In this document: positions 44,174 to 55,409 of the stretch, in pieces
How the letters are laid out: every line of letters begins with the position of its first letter
Position numbering within the stretch: the stretch's first letter is position 1
From: Plantago ovata
Taxonomy: Eukaryota > Streptophyta > Magnoliopsida > Lamiales > Plantaginaceae
DNA: 64,000 nucleotides
Direction: 5' to 3'
Assembly (NCBI GenBank): GCA_028274465.1
Contig: CM051456.1
Span: 42,716,870 to 42,780,869, forward strand
Notes under the pieces: generated by a model
What the model was told of the DNA's origin: nothing
Databases searched by the model: none
What the model saw: the letters and a program-made list of their open reading frames with translations, nothing else
Translations under genes and position numbers: made by a program

Positions 44174-46216
44174 TGATAGTGTATATGTCCTAGAGACAGT
44201 CCTTATTAAGGGCATGGAGCCCTTATAGAGGGCATATATGTACTATTACACAGGTCAACGTAATATGATATATGTTTGTCGTTTTACTATTGAGTATCGC
44301 TTTCATATTTATATTACACCAGGCATGCAGCATGTCATATATCTATTTCTGTCTGTATTGATATTAAACATGTTCCCTCGGATAGATGACCGATCACACA
44401 GATAGTGGGAGCTATGTGAGTTATCATCTATCCCAAACTCTCCCTAGTCGAGGTTCATCTCGGATGTAGGGGTCTGAATGAACCAGATGAGACTAGTATG
44501 CGTGGAGGTTATACTTGTTGGAGCAAGTGTGAGCCGATCCCACGACCACGGAACGGATTGTTGGACAATCGAGAAACGTTCCCATAACTGCGCATAGTTG
44601 TTCGAAGAAGGATTATCGAACAATGGAAGTACCCACCGGACACTCCCATCGATGTATACTCTACACCGAAGTGTCTATGGGAACCGGTAAGTTGTCGAAG
44701 TGATGCCAGTCGTCCTTTGGACTTACAGGACTTTATCATCACATTTGTTGCCCCATATCCTTGGTGGACCCGTCGATGTCAGCTCTGAATAAGCAGTTGA
44801 CCTAAGACACGATCCAGGATTATGGCTACATACAAATGGGGATGATAAGTGATTCTGTGAATGATTCATCTCTCACGTGTAGCACAGGAGAGCACTGCTC
44901 ATATTCGTTCATAGATATTGGATTCACCATGCAACTCACTGAAGACGCCCGTGGATGTATTATTGGGATAGACACTTCAACGATCCTAGATACATTCGAG
45001 CAAGTCAGATGAAGGGACGTTACCATCCGCGTTGAGCGCAACAGGCTTCGCAACAAAAGGGTTTGCTTTGAGAAACCTCTCAAACGTCCTCATGTATTAA
45101 TATTGCAAATGGAACCGTCTAGGAATTCCATTTTGCCTAGTCTAGGACTTGCTTAATACACTGAGGTCCTATGGGTCTCACTATGTGGTGATTCAGCTTA
45201 TCCGAATATCCTTGAAGATGGAATCACAATTAATTTGGAATTAATTGTGATTGATGGATTATAATTAATTTGGAATTAATTATAATATTTAGTGGCTAAT
45301 TAATGATTTGGAATTATTAATTGAATTGGCTAATTAATTGTATTTTATGTAAATACAATTAAAGATTATATTTTAGAAATATAATAGAAGTTTGATTTGA
45401 AAGGATATGTTAATTTAGAATTAACATATGCACATGGGAAAAATCTACTTGGAGTTTGAATTGCCTTAGAACTATAAGTGGGTCCCAAAATCGAGACCCA
45501 CCTATCGCACTTAGGACGCGCGCGCGCGCAAGATGGAGTAGGGGAAGGAGTTCGACTCCTTCCTCTATTAGAAGTCTAAGGGATAAGTTAGATTTTCCTG
45601 ATTGAGTTTTAATTTGATTGGGAATGAATCTAGACTTGAAATTGGTTTCCTAGTGCGATAAGAATTAGATTCTTATTCCTTTATGAAGTCTAATTGCTTA
45701 TGCTTTAGGCTTCTATTGACTACTATATATAGTAGACTATTAGAGAGCTTTTGAGATAGATTTTCACACAGTTGAAGAATCAAATTCTTAGAGAATTATT
45801 CTACCTTGCTTAGAGAAAATAAAAAGCTCTCCCCTACCATTCCACCTAAGCCACGCGCGCGCCACCTGCCGGAGGAATCGCCGCCCCATCTTCTTGGTCA
45901 CACAAAGAATATCCTAGCATTCTTTCTGATAGGCTGTTCATCCGTGGATACCAAGGTTGAGGTTCTAGGAGCTGGAAACTAACTCTTATTGTCTTGCAGA
46001 TAATCAGAGTATTGCAGATATCTTCGACTTCGACGAAGGAGAAGATACACCGGATTATTACGAAGACTTGGAAGCTGCTTTGGAAGTAAGGTTAGTCTTC
46101 TAATTGACGTGTTTAAATATATACGGCATATACATAATCAATTAACCTGTATGTTAAGAAAATTTTTAAAATTCCGCTGCGTACCCGAGGGGTAACTCTG
46201 ACCGTATTTTCTTACA
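44174..46216 (-). mobile_element. Solo LTR of 2,043 bp, family not assigned
   Basis: TGATAGTGTATATG to TTTTCTTACA, flanked by ATAGC at 44169-44173 and 46217-46221. Removing it rejoins the Ath-3 frame (ENFAA with AIGWGISD). No primer site, polypurine tract or coding domain is present inside, and the ends are not repeated internally, so it is a solo LTR. It has a TATATATAG box at 45724-45732, an alternating GCGCGCGC run at 45517-45529 and AATTAATT-rich inverted repeats (45225-45350). AAATTCCGCTGCG near the end resembles copia LTR ends. Strand is a guess: the TATA box and CCGCTGCG order point to plus, but the outer context gives no test. Confidence 0.8.
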
Positions 46217-46221
46217 ATAGC

Positions 46222-48680
46222 TGCAAAATTTTCTCTCAAAATCTCAACTAGCCTACTTTCTTCATCGCTGGAAAGATGTGAGAAAACTATCACAGGCTTT
46301 TTATGATTCTCTCCTAAGTAGACATACTTGAGGTGTGCAGAGAGAGGCTTTAATTATAAGCTAGGCTCTTCAGGAAATTTCTTTCTTCCACTTCTTCATC
46401 TAAGGGTTCAAGCACTTCTTCTCCTATGGGAATTTCAGGCACACTATCCATCATCTCAACTATCTCCCTTGCTTCTTCGGATAAGTGGCAAGTCGCAACC
46501 TGCATGGTTAGTGCCTAATCAAGAGGTTCACGATCATCATAGCAATGATGAAATTCAGAAATCACAGAATCATAGCAACCGACAAAATTTAATTCCTCTA
46601 CGACTTCCTTATCTCCTATGCTACATCCTACCAATTCAACTTTCTCACCCATTACCTCCATGGAGATTTTCTTGCCTTTGAGTTCAAGGCATGTGTTGGT
46701 AGTTGCCATGAATGGTCTCCCAAGTAGTACCACGTGTTCGCGAATATGGCTCTTTCCTTCATCTGCAGACTTCATTACCACAAAATCAGTTGGAATTATC
46801 AATTTGTCCACTTTCACAAGGATATCTTCTATTATCCCAACTGGCCTCTTCACACTTTGGTCCGCCATTTGCAGATCCATATTAGTTGGTGTCAATTCAC
46901 CGAGATCTAGGGCCTTGTATACTGAATAGGGCATTAAGTTAATGCTAGCCCCCAAGTCAAGCATAGCCTTCGTGGTTCGACCATTCCCCAAAGCGATGTT
47001 GATGATGAAACTTCCAGGATCTCTTTTCTTCACAGGTAACTCGGCAATTGAATTCACCGTCTCAACCACATTAACTTCCTTTCCTGAAGTAACCCTTTTG
47101 TTGTTCTTCATCTCACGAAAGAATTTCGTATAAGCCGGAATGTTTTGGATTAACTCCAAGAGAGGCACATTAACTTCAACTTTTGAGAGGCGTTGCAATA
47201 GAGGTGACTCTTGAATATCCTTCTTGGCTGGCTTGATCCGACTTGGGAATGGCACATGTGGTTTCGGGGGTACATATGGATTAGAGGATTTGTGAAGTAC
47301 CCCCGGATTAGGAGTTCCCCCTTCGACCTCATCATCAAACACATCTTCTTCAGATGGTCTTGGTTCATCATCCTTCTCTTGAGGTTCTTTGGAACTTTCA
47401 CTAACTTCTTGTTCTATGCTTGGTCCTGCATTGTTGGTCCTAGAAGATTTAATATGTTTAGGACGCACGAAGTTAGGAATTTTGGTCATCTTTCCTCCAC
47501 GGGGTAGTAGATTCACTTCTTCATACTCAGGTTCCTCAATAGAATTTGTTTGGAGAGGTTTAGGATCGGGAGAATCAACTTCGGGTGTCGGAACAGGGGA
47601 GCTGGGGTCGTCCAGCTCTTTGGAGCTGGGGGCGATTCGCCCCCAGCCCTGGGCGGTTCGCCTGGGGCGGGCCGAGTCGCCCCCAGCATGCTGCCTGTGG
47701 GGGGCGATTCGCCCCCCACGCTGGGCGATGCGCCCCCCACCTCCAGGGGGGCGTCTTTGTCTACAATATTCTCTTCTTCAACTTGATGAACCTCCTCTGC
47801 CTTTTCACACTTCAACAAGCTAAATTCCTCCATAAGTTGCTCAGTTACTTCGACTGCTTCAAAATCCTTTTCGATGCGAAGATTGTTTTCAACTTGTCCT
47901 GCGTGTGCTATCTGAAAAACATTCTCAATGGCCTTAATCCCTGCGTAAAACGCAAGTTCATCCTCCTCACTGATATCTTCGTCTTCAGAATATCCTTCGT
48001 ATAAGCCTTTAGTTTCGCCTCGATATGAATTCCCATTGGTGACTTCACTCGACATTAGCCTCTCAGATTGTGCAGAACCACTGGTGTACCTTTGAAAGAC
48101 CCTCTCTGCCTCTTCAACTGTACATTCTTCTAATCCTCCACACATTCCATCCACTTGAAGCCTAACATCATCACGTAGACCACCAACAAAATACCAAATC
48201 AGCTCCCCGTCGTTGAAACGTAGATGGGGGCACTCACGTTTATACAACTCAAAACGTTCGTAGGTGTCACAAAACCGCTCATACTCTCCTTGCTTGAAGT
48301 GTTCGATCCTATTTCGTAAGGCAATTGTCTCATGGTAAGGCATAAATCGCGCCAAGAACTCCTCTACTACTTGGCTCCATGTTTTCAGCGATCCCGGTGT
48401 TAACCTGGATATCCAAAGCCTTGGCTCATATCCGAGAGCGAAAGAAAATAATTTCCTGCACAGTTGGTCCTCAGTGAACCCCTTTGCTGGAACTTTTGCT
48501 ATTTCTTCCTCATAGGATCTGATGAAACTTAACGGATTCATCCCCACTCCATCTTCGAACCTTGGTATTCTTCTCACTACAGAACTCGTTACCACATACC
48601 TTGATAACTGTTCTTCCAAGTATATAGCTGACCCTTTCTTGCGAGAATGTAGGTGTCAAGCGAGCTTTTAAGGTCGTCAT
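46222..48680 (-). pseudogene. gag-protease of Ath-3
   Basis: A probable start is ATG 48680 (MTTLKARLTPTFS), with a frameshift near 48640 before LEEQLSRYVVTSS. The capsid part has RIPRFEDGVGMNPLSFIRSY, FALGYEPRLWISRLTPGS and ECPHLRFNDGELIWYFVGGL. The C-terminal gag part is encoded by GC-rich palindromic repeats (47625-47750), giving a P/G/S-rich peptide. Another frameshift lies near 47520. The protease frame has AMLDLGASINLMPYSVYKAL, so its active site reads D-L-G, and VVLLGRPFMATTNT follows. The frame then runs past YVYLGENHKKPVIVF to the solo LTR. This gag is clearly different from those of Ath-2 and Ath-4 although the LTRs are related. Confidence 0.87.
47625..47750. repeat. GC-rich palindromic repeat block in Ath-3 gag
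   Basis: GGGGGCGATTCGCCCCC-type units repeated several times within the gag frame. Similar to the block at 33105-33245 and to the LTR blocks. Confidence 0.75.
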
Positions 48681-48878
48681 ACCTGGAAATCTGGAACAAG
48701 AGTAACTCAAAACTGAAAATTAGTCTCGTTAGAAGTCTAGGGAATCAAGAAAATGTCTGGAATTCACCTAAAAGATCAAAAGAGACTAATTAAACTACTA
48801 ACTCTGAGAATTGAATGCTGAAAATATAGATAAGCTAAATAGAAAAAAGGAGTACAGTCCCCGGCAACGGCGCCAATT
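48681..48878 (-). other. Leader and tRNA-Asp primer site of Ath-3
   Basis: A short AT-rich leader without gene. The minus-strand primer site TGGCGCCGTTGCCGGGGAC occupies 48857-48875, three bases from the LTR. Confidence 0.88.
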
Positions 48879-50108
48879 TGATGAACCGGAGTTTGTCAGA
48901 CTTAATTAATCAAATAAATTTGTTTTTAGCCAAAGGCAATTCACAACTACAACGAAAATCGTAGTGTAGCAGTAAAATAACCTCGAGTGTGGATCTCTAA
49001 GGACTATAACTAGCTTTATCTAATTTAACTTAAACTATAAACTCAACAAACGACTTAGCACAGATTTTCTTATAAATAATAATGGAAGTTAGTGATAGTA
49101 TGGTCATTCAAAGCATCAGGTTAATAATCATGCATGAAGTACTTGATCGTTTGCATAGAAATCTAAGATCATGAATTGTCCAATGTGTTCCGTTCAATTC
49201 AACACTACGAAGATAGAGGGCTTGGATAGATCAAAGAAATAAAGCAATAAGTCAAGTCTGATTCGCGTTACAGCCATCATGCATAATCAAGAACCCTAGC
49301 TAATAAATCACATACTATCACCAACAATAGATTTAGCTACTCATAGATAGAATGCAATCAACAAGAATCAAAGCAAGATTGAATGAAAACATGTTGAAAG
49401 AAATAAATAAAAGTAGAAAAATCGTGAGATACAAGTTACCAACGAAGGTTGTCAATCTCCGAAGAATTGCTAGCTCACAAGCAAGAATTGATATACAACG
49501 AGGTCCAATTGCTATGCTTAATCCTCCAAATTGATAAGAAAAATAGTCTCCTATGCTAAGAATTCCCAGAACAGGCTCTGGAGAATTCGTCTCTAAAACT
49601 AATGTGAAAAGGTATGAAAAAATGTCTTAAAAAAGGTCTTAAAAACGTAGAGAATGGAGCAACTATATATAGGAGTTCGGAAACTGGGGGGCAAATCGCC
49701 CCTGGTCCCAGGCGAACCGCCTGGCACCGGGTGAACCGCCTGGCGTGCCAGGCGAACCGCCTGGGAGCTCCAGGTCGGTGGAGACGCGTTTTTGGTCTTC
49801 TTTTCCTTTTCGGGCTCGGATTTTGCCTTCTAGTGACCTTTAAGCATTGAAACTCGTCCCCTAGGCCTCAAATCTCATCCGGAACCTTCTAGATACTCCA
49901 CGAGTGACCACGAAACACCGAATCTTCGTTCTCTTCAACATAATTGCCCGTAAAAACACGTTTTTCACCTAAAACCTGCAAAATGCAAAGAAAAGGGAAA
50001 CGTGACACTATTCTAATAAAATGCACTAAAATATAAGCTAAATTAACCTAGAGGATAGCTAAATTGGTGAAAAAGACTCAAATGAAAGTGTAAAATACAC
50101 GGTCATCA
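48879..50108 (-). repeat. 5' LTR of Ath-3 (1,230 bp)
   Basis: On the plus strand TGATGAACCGG to GGTCATCA. TATATATA (minus) at 49664-49671 with a GC-rich block beside it (49685-49772). Related to but diverged from the Ath-1/Ath-2 LTRs. Confidence 0.93.
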
Positions 50109-51081
50109 GTACCTAGAAACTGAAAAGTTCCAGAGGTACTTTTCCGATTAAGAGTTGATCCACCATGATCAACATCTGAATAACCGACCAATTCCAATCC
50201 AGAATCTTTTGGATACCATAATCCAACATTGACTGTGCCTTTGACATATTTCAGTATCTTAATAGCTTTCTTGTAGTGTGATTCTCTGGGATCAGATTGA
50301 AATCTTACACACACACAAACAACATACTGAATGTCAGGCCTACTTGCTGTTAAATACAACAAGGAACCAATGAGCTTCCTATACTTGTGTTCATCGACAC
50401 TTTTGTCTTCTTTAGTATAGCCCAATTTGGTACATATGCTCATAGGGGTCTTTTCAGGTTTCTCTTCATCTTTGATATTGAACATTATGAGCATTTCCTT
50501 TGCATAGTTTGCTTGATTGATGAATATTCCATCTTTGAGTTGCTTGACTTGCAATCCTAGGAAATAATTCAACTTGCCCATCATGCTCATTTCAAACTTG
50601 TTAGTCATGAGTTTGGCAAAATCATCACAAAGTTGCTTGTCCTTAGACCCAAATATTATGTCATCCACATAAATTTGGACTAAGAGTATTTTACCATCAT
50701 GGTTCATGGTAAACAATGTTTTATCAACTTCACCTTTCATGAAACCATTATCCAGCAAGAACTTAGCCAAGGTATCATACCAAGCTCTTGTTGCTTGCTT
50801 TAGACCATATACAGCTTTCTGAAGCTTGTATACCACTTGGTTTCTGAGGGAAGTTCAAAGCCATGGGGTTGTTCCGGATAGACTTCTTCAGCAAGTTCAC
50901 CATTTAAAAATGCACTTTTAACATCCATTTAGTAAACAATAAATTCATTATGAGCAGCGAAGGCCAAGAAAAGTCTAATTGCATCCAATCTTGCAACTAG
51001 AGCATATGACTCATCATAGTCCAATCCTTCAGTCTGACAGTAACCTTGAGCAACAAGACGTGATTTGTTCCTTGTTACTTC
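50109..51081 (-). mobile_element. Sire-4: pol fragment between Ath-3 and Ath-4
   Basis: Minus-strand RT and start of RNase H, with [35 protein letters not shown] and YSDVDHGG. It has a stop in place of Gln (VY then stop, before MDVKSAF) at about 50929 and a frameshift near 50836. Both flanks are LTR ends of Athila-like elements, so two gypsy copies entered the same copia copy about 1 kb apart. GTACC (50109) and ACTTC (51077-51081) are the respective target sites. Confidence 0.9.
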
Positions 51082-52436
51082 TGATGAACGTAATTTTGAC
51101 GCGTTCATCTTGTCTTTTTTAGCTTCTTTTGCTATCTTTTTGTCTCGTTTTTTGGTTAGTTTTGTAGAATAGTGTCACGTTTTGTGTTTTCTGCATTTTC
51201 AGGCACTTAGGGACGAAACGGCATTTTTGGAGCTAAAAACGAGCATTTTTTATGGAAAATGGCCCCGTTGAAGTTCCTCAACCTCCGTGGCTTTGTTCGT
51301 GAGTGTTTGAGCCCCAATAAGTGTTGAGAAGGATGAGTCCAAGGCACCCGAGGTCCGATCGTGGGCAAAAGATTGAGTTTCCAAGACAAAAATCTGCCCA
51401 GGATCCAAGCTAAGCGCCTGGAACAGTCAAGTGAAGAGCTTGAGATTCCAATAGCCAGCAACAGCAGCCAAGTGAAGCGCTTAGCTTGGCAGATCTCAAG
51501 CTAAGCGTTTGGTAGCAATTACATTTCGGGATTTCCCTTATTTACACAGATTTTCAGTTACATTTTGATATTCAGACATTAGCAAACACTTTTAGATAGC
51601 TTCTAAGCCCCAATTTGATAGAAAGCTCAGATCTACTAGTAATTTTGCATTGAGGATTTGACCATAGAATTGCATTCCTTTTTTATCTACGGAGAGGTTT
51701 CATTCAATTTCCACCGAATAGTGACAGTTTTGGTGGTAACTTGTATCAATATCTCTTGTCTAGTAGTTTGATCTGATGTATTCTTATAACAATTCATATG
51801 ATTTGATGTCTATGTTGATGATTATGAGTAGCTAAACCCCTTTGTGTTGGTGGTAGAATGTTGAATATGCATGTTATGGATTATGTTTATGCTTACATGA
51901 GATTGTGATTCAATCTTGCTGCAAATTTACTTCATATGATTCATAGTTGCCTATAAAATATATTCGAATAGAGTATGTGACAAACTCGTGGTCAATGAAA
52001 GCTATAGAATTTTAGGTTATTGATTTGCAGCATGCTAGATAAATGGTGTTAGTGACAAGCACCTCTAAATTATTGATAGTGATCTTTATGATGTGTGTCT
52101 TGAAAGTTACCTAGACGGTTGCTTAGCAGACTTAGTCGAAGGTTTTACGCACTGAACTTGTGAGCATATTCGTAATCCATGCATGTTTATTCGATTTCTA
52201 CCACCAACCATTTTCCAAACTTGATTACAACAAATCTGTTTTCTTGCTTGCTTTTGTCTAAAACGATACTCAAAAACAAACTTGAACTCGTTGACTGAAT
52301 TATCTAGCAAAAACATCAAACAAAGCCACGTTAGGTCCCGAGAGAACGACACTCTGGGACAACTTTCCATTGCACTCTAGTTTGTGTAGTGATAAGTGTT
52401 CTTTACAAATTTAGTTGGTGAAAACGACGTTCATCA
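51082..52436 (+). repeat. 5' LTR of Ath-4 (1,355 bp)
   Basis: TGATGAACG to CGTTCATCA, a perfect nine-base terminal inverted repeat. A further GCGTTCATC copy lies close to the left end (51101-51109). AAGCTAAGCGC-type repeats occur at 51405-51515. No clear TATATATA box was seen. Confidence 0.9.
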
Positions 52437-52439
52437 ATT

Positions 52440-52458
52440 TGGCGCCGTTGCCGGGGAC
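52440..52458 (+). other. tRNA-Asp primer binding site of Ath-4
   Basis: TGGCGCCGTTGCCGGGGAC, identical to Ath-2, three bases from the LTR. Confidence 0.9.
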
Positions 52459-52579
52459 TTAACTCCTTTGGTTGGTGTTTTTATTTTGGTTTTTCAGCCA
52501 ACATCTCTTCTTTGTCTCATTTCTGTTTTTTGTTTCTTCTTGCTTTCGATACTCACTACTTTTTATTTCAGGTAAGTGC

Positions 52580-53635
52580 ATGCCTAGAACCTGAACGGGT
52601 GGGCCTGATATTGAACCTTTTGTAGACGAGATTGATCGTTTGTTTCGGAGTAGAAGAAGGAATCTGAATCTCCAGTTTGAGGAGGTTGCATCTAGAGCTT
52701 CCACTTTTGGAATTAGGGAGGAATCTTTCTCTCATCTGCTGGAGCCAATTCTTGAATCGGTTTACTTAGGAGATGAAATGGCAGCAGTCTATTCGTACTC
52801 TTACCAAGCCTACGGTTGGGGCTAGAGGACCAGCAAATTGTCCTCAATGATGCCACAAGGAATCTGGAGGATCAAGAATCACATGTTCCAACAACTTCCC
52901 AAGTTCTATGGGATGGCTAATGAGGATGTGATTGGGTTCTTGAACGAGCTCGAGAATTTTGTTCTCCATCTTGGGCGACCAGGGGCTGGTGTGACGGATG
53001 ATGATCTTCGCATGAAGGTCTTTTCTATGGGACTAGGTGATAGAGCAAAGGCTTGGCTCAACACTTTGGAGGCCGAGTCTTTGACAACATGGGATATTTG
53101 CTTTGATAAGTTCATGGATCGGTACTACCCCGCTTCCAAGACAATGGCTATGAACAGCCAAATTAGCACCTTTGACCAGCGATATGATGAAGCTTTTCAC
53201 GAGGCTTATGATCGGTTCATGGGGTTGCAACATCGATGCCCACATCAAGGGTATGATAAAGGTCATCTTCTCCAATTCTTTTACAATGGCTTGCATCCTG
53301 AGATTCAATCTCAAGCGGATAGTATTTGTGGAGGTAGTATGGGAGAGTTGACACCAACTCAAGCTCAAATGAAGCTAGACATGATGTATCGGAATTCTCA
53401 AAACCGGAATGTGAGAGCTCGTGTGCTTCAAAAGGAGCAAAGAGGTGAGGCTAAGGTAGTGGTGGAGCAAGATGCTTTTGATGGGTTCGCCCAGGAAGTT
53501 AAGCAAGCTTTTAGGCAAAGCGTTCCTACTCCTTTTACGGAAGTTTGTGGTGTGTGCAAGAACTATGGGCACCCGGCCTATTTATGTCGTTCTGAATTTG
53601 CTACAGAGCAATACGTCAAGAACGAGGTCCGTCAA
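52580..53635 (+). pseudogene. gag of Ath-4, interrupted by Sire-5
   Basis: ATG at 52580 gives MPRT and then TGA (52592-52594), where an Arg CGA is expected. The frame later resumes. At least two or three small indels lie between 52790 and 52880, around VGARGPA and the IKNHMFQQLPKFYG motif. The capsid part has DDLRMKVFSMGLGDRAKAWL and FYNGLHPEIQSQAD. The zinc knuckle CGVCKNYGHPAYLC is at 53546-53587. It is closely related to Ath-2 gag. The last residues before 53636 read KNEVRQ; after that the reading continues into the Sire-5 LTR. Confidence 0.87.
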
Positions 53636-55150
53636 TCTTGGTCCCTTTAAACAACAATAAAAGACTAGGGGGGAGGGTGAATAGTCTTTTCAAACTTTCG
53701 TCGTTTAAAAACTTTCTCAGCAAGTGCTTATTACTTTTCAGTAATTAGTTTGCTAATACTTAACTTTCTCAGCAAATACTAGTTACTTTTCAGTAACGAG
53801 TTTTACTGGTACTTTAAAAACGGAGTGCGGAAGTCTTTATACAATAAGTGCTTTTCAGAGAGTGCTAGTTTCAGCAAGTGAGCAGAGTGGCAGTAAACAA
53901 TAAGTAAAGCTTGCTGAAAACTAAATACGGTAAAATAAATCACACGAACACTTTTATAGTGGTATCTGAGAGTGGCGTAATCTCTCAACTAATCCACTTT
54001 GTCCTTTCTAGGACTGAATCCACTAAGATAAGATTGAGGTTCCTTACAAATCCTATCTATAATGATTCTTCAGTTACCAAAGCACACTTGCTTCGTTTTC
54101 AACCTAACTAGAGAACTGTAACTTTGTTCTCCACCAAACTTGGGACTTATAATCAGCACACAATGCTTGATTAGTTCCCCCTGAATTTCACGCCTGAAAA
54201 AGGGTGTTTATCAGTTAGAGAGGATTGGGATGAGATGACTTGAGTATAACTTTTTCAGCTATAAAAAGTTATCTAAAGAAACACAACTTGTAATACTTTT
54301 CAGTAAGAAAGTTAAGTTGTTTCTGGTGTCAAGACTTTTTCTTGTCCGAAAGAAAGAACACTTAACTAATTTCTTAGCCGTGAATGTTCTACTTCTTCAC
54401 AAGTAGCTTTTGTTTCAAGTTTAAGCCTTGGAACGGATCAATCGGCAGTAAATAGTATGGAAGATTGAGTGTTTAAGCACAAGTGAGAGTTTGATCACGT
54501 TGTTGACACCCTTCAACTCTTTGCCGGATAACCTCTATTTATAGTGAATCAAGGGAGCCATTTGAATTTGAAATTCTAAGGCTTTGTTCCTTAAGATGTC
54601 ACTATCTTACTTTTGTACTTTCAGCAGCGTCCTTCATTTGTCTTCTAGTATTCATGTTCTTCGCGTGCTTACTTTGCATTTAATGTTCATTTGAATCGAA
54701 TTCAAATGTGAACGTTGGAGCCAAAATGCAAGTACTTTCACCAAGGAGGTCACATATGTATTTCAGCAAGTGGTCAGTCTCAGTTTCAGCAAGCACAACC
54801 TACTCTATCATATAGATTTTCACTTATGCGAGTTGTTGCTGAAAATCTCACTTTCTGAGCAACATGTGCCTTTGTAGATACCTTTCTCAGAATTCTTCTT
54901 AAGTCTTCTGTCTTCGAATCTTCAAGTTTTTGAGCGGTTCTAGTGCTTCAATAGTTCATTTGTAAAAACAAAGTACATCATCAGCAAACTAAAGCACCTA
55001 ACTAGTACCTACACTAAGTCTTCAGCAAACGTTCCTCTTTTACAATGTCCTTAAAATTATAAATTCCTATGGACCTTAGGAGTAGTAGTTACTGGACTTT
55101 CCTTAATTTAGCATGGTTAATTTCTCATCAAAATTACAAGATTCCTAACA
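53636..55150 (-). repeat. 3' LTR of Sire-5 (1,515 bp)
   Basis: TCTTGGTCCC to ATTCCTAACA on the plus strand; the terminal TG is mutated to TC. A TATTTATA box is at 54536-54543. It lacks most of the U3 segment that Sire-1 triplicated. Confidence 0.9.
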
Positions 55151-55409
55151 AATTTCCCCCTTTTTGATGTTAGCAATCCATGGCTAAATTAATTGTTACC
55201 CTTTTAGAGGTTTCTGATGTTGAATAAATCAGTTGATTAATGCAAGCATACTTGAATAATAAAATAGTAAGCATAAGTAGTTTGCATAATCAAAAACCAA
55301 TAAGAGTAAAAAGTTTATTGCTGATAGTTATCTTTCAGTAAGTTTACAAGAAAGTTCATATATAACTAAAGTAATCAGCAAACAAAACAAACAAAGCTTT
55401 TACAAGGGA
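55151..55409 (-). other. Sire-5 polypurine tract and 3' non-coding region
   Basis: AAAAAGGGGGAAATT on the minus strand (55151-55165), then AT-rich sequence without a gene. Confidence 0.85.

Larger units (their letters stand above)
43443..50108 (-). mobile_element. Ath-3: 5' half of an Athila-like Ty3/gypsy element
   Basis: Minus-strand order: 5' LTR (48879-50108), tRNA-Asp primer site, gag, protease, start of RT. It is interrupted by the 2.04-kb solo LTR (44174-46216) and then by Sire-2 at 43442. The rest of pol and the 3' LTR lie beyond Sire-2, off the window. At the right it abuts Sire-4 RT/RNase H with GTACC (50109-50113) as one copy of the target duplication. Confidence 0.9.
51082..53635 (+). 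mobile_element. Ath-4: 5' part of an Athila-like element
   Basis: 5' LTR, tRNA-Asp primer site, leader and gag as far as the zinc knuckle, then cut by Sire-5. Its LTR differs from the other Ath LTRs except at the ends, so it is another subfamily. The 3' part is off the window to the right. Confidence 0.9.

Noticed and set aside
43394-44215. The full open frame as one RT gene
   Set aside because: The first residues come from the solo LTR and the last from the Sire-2 LTR; only 43443-44173 is Ath-3 RT.
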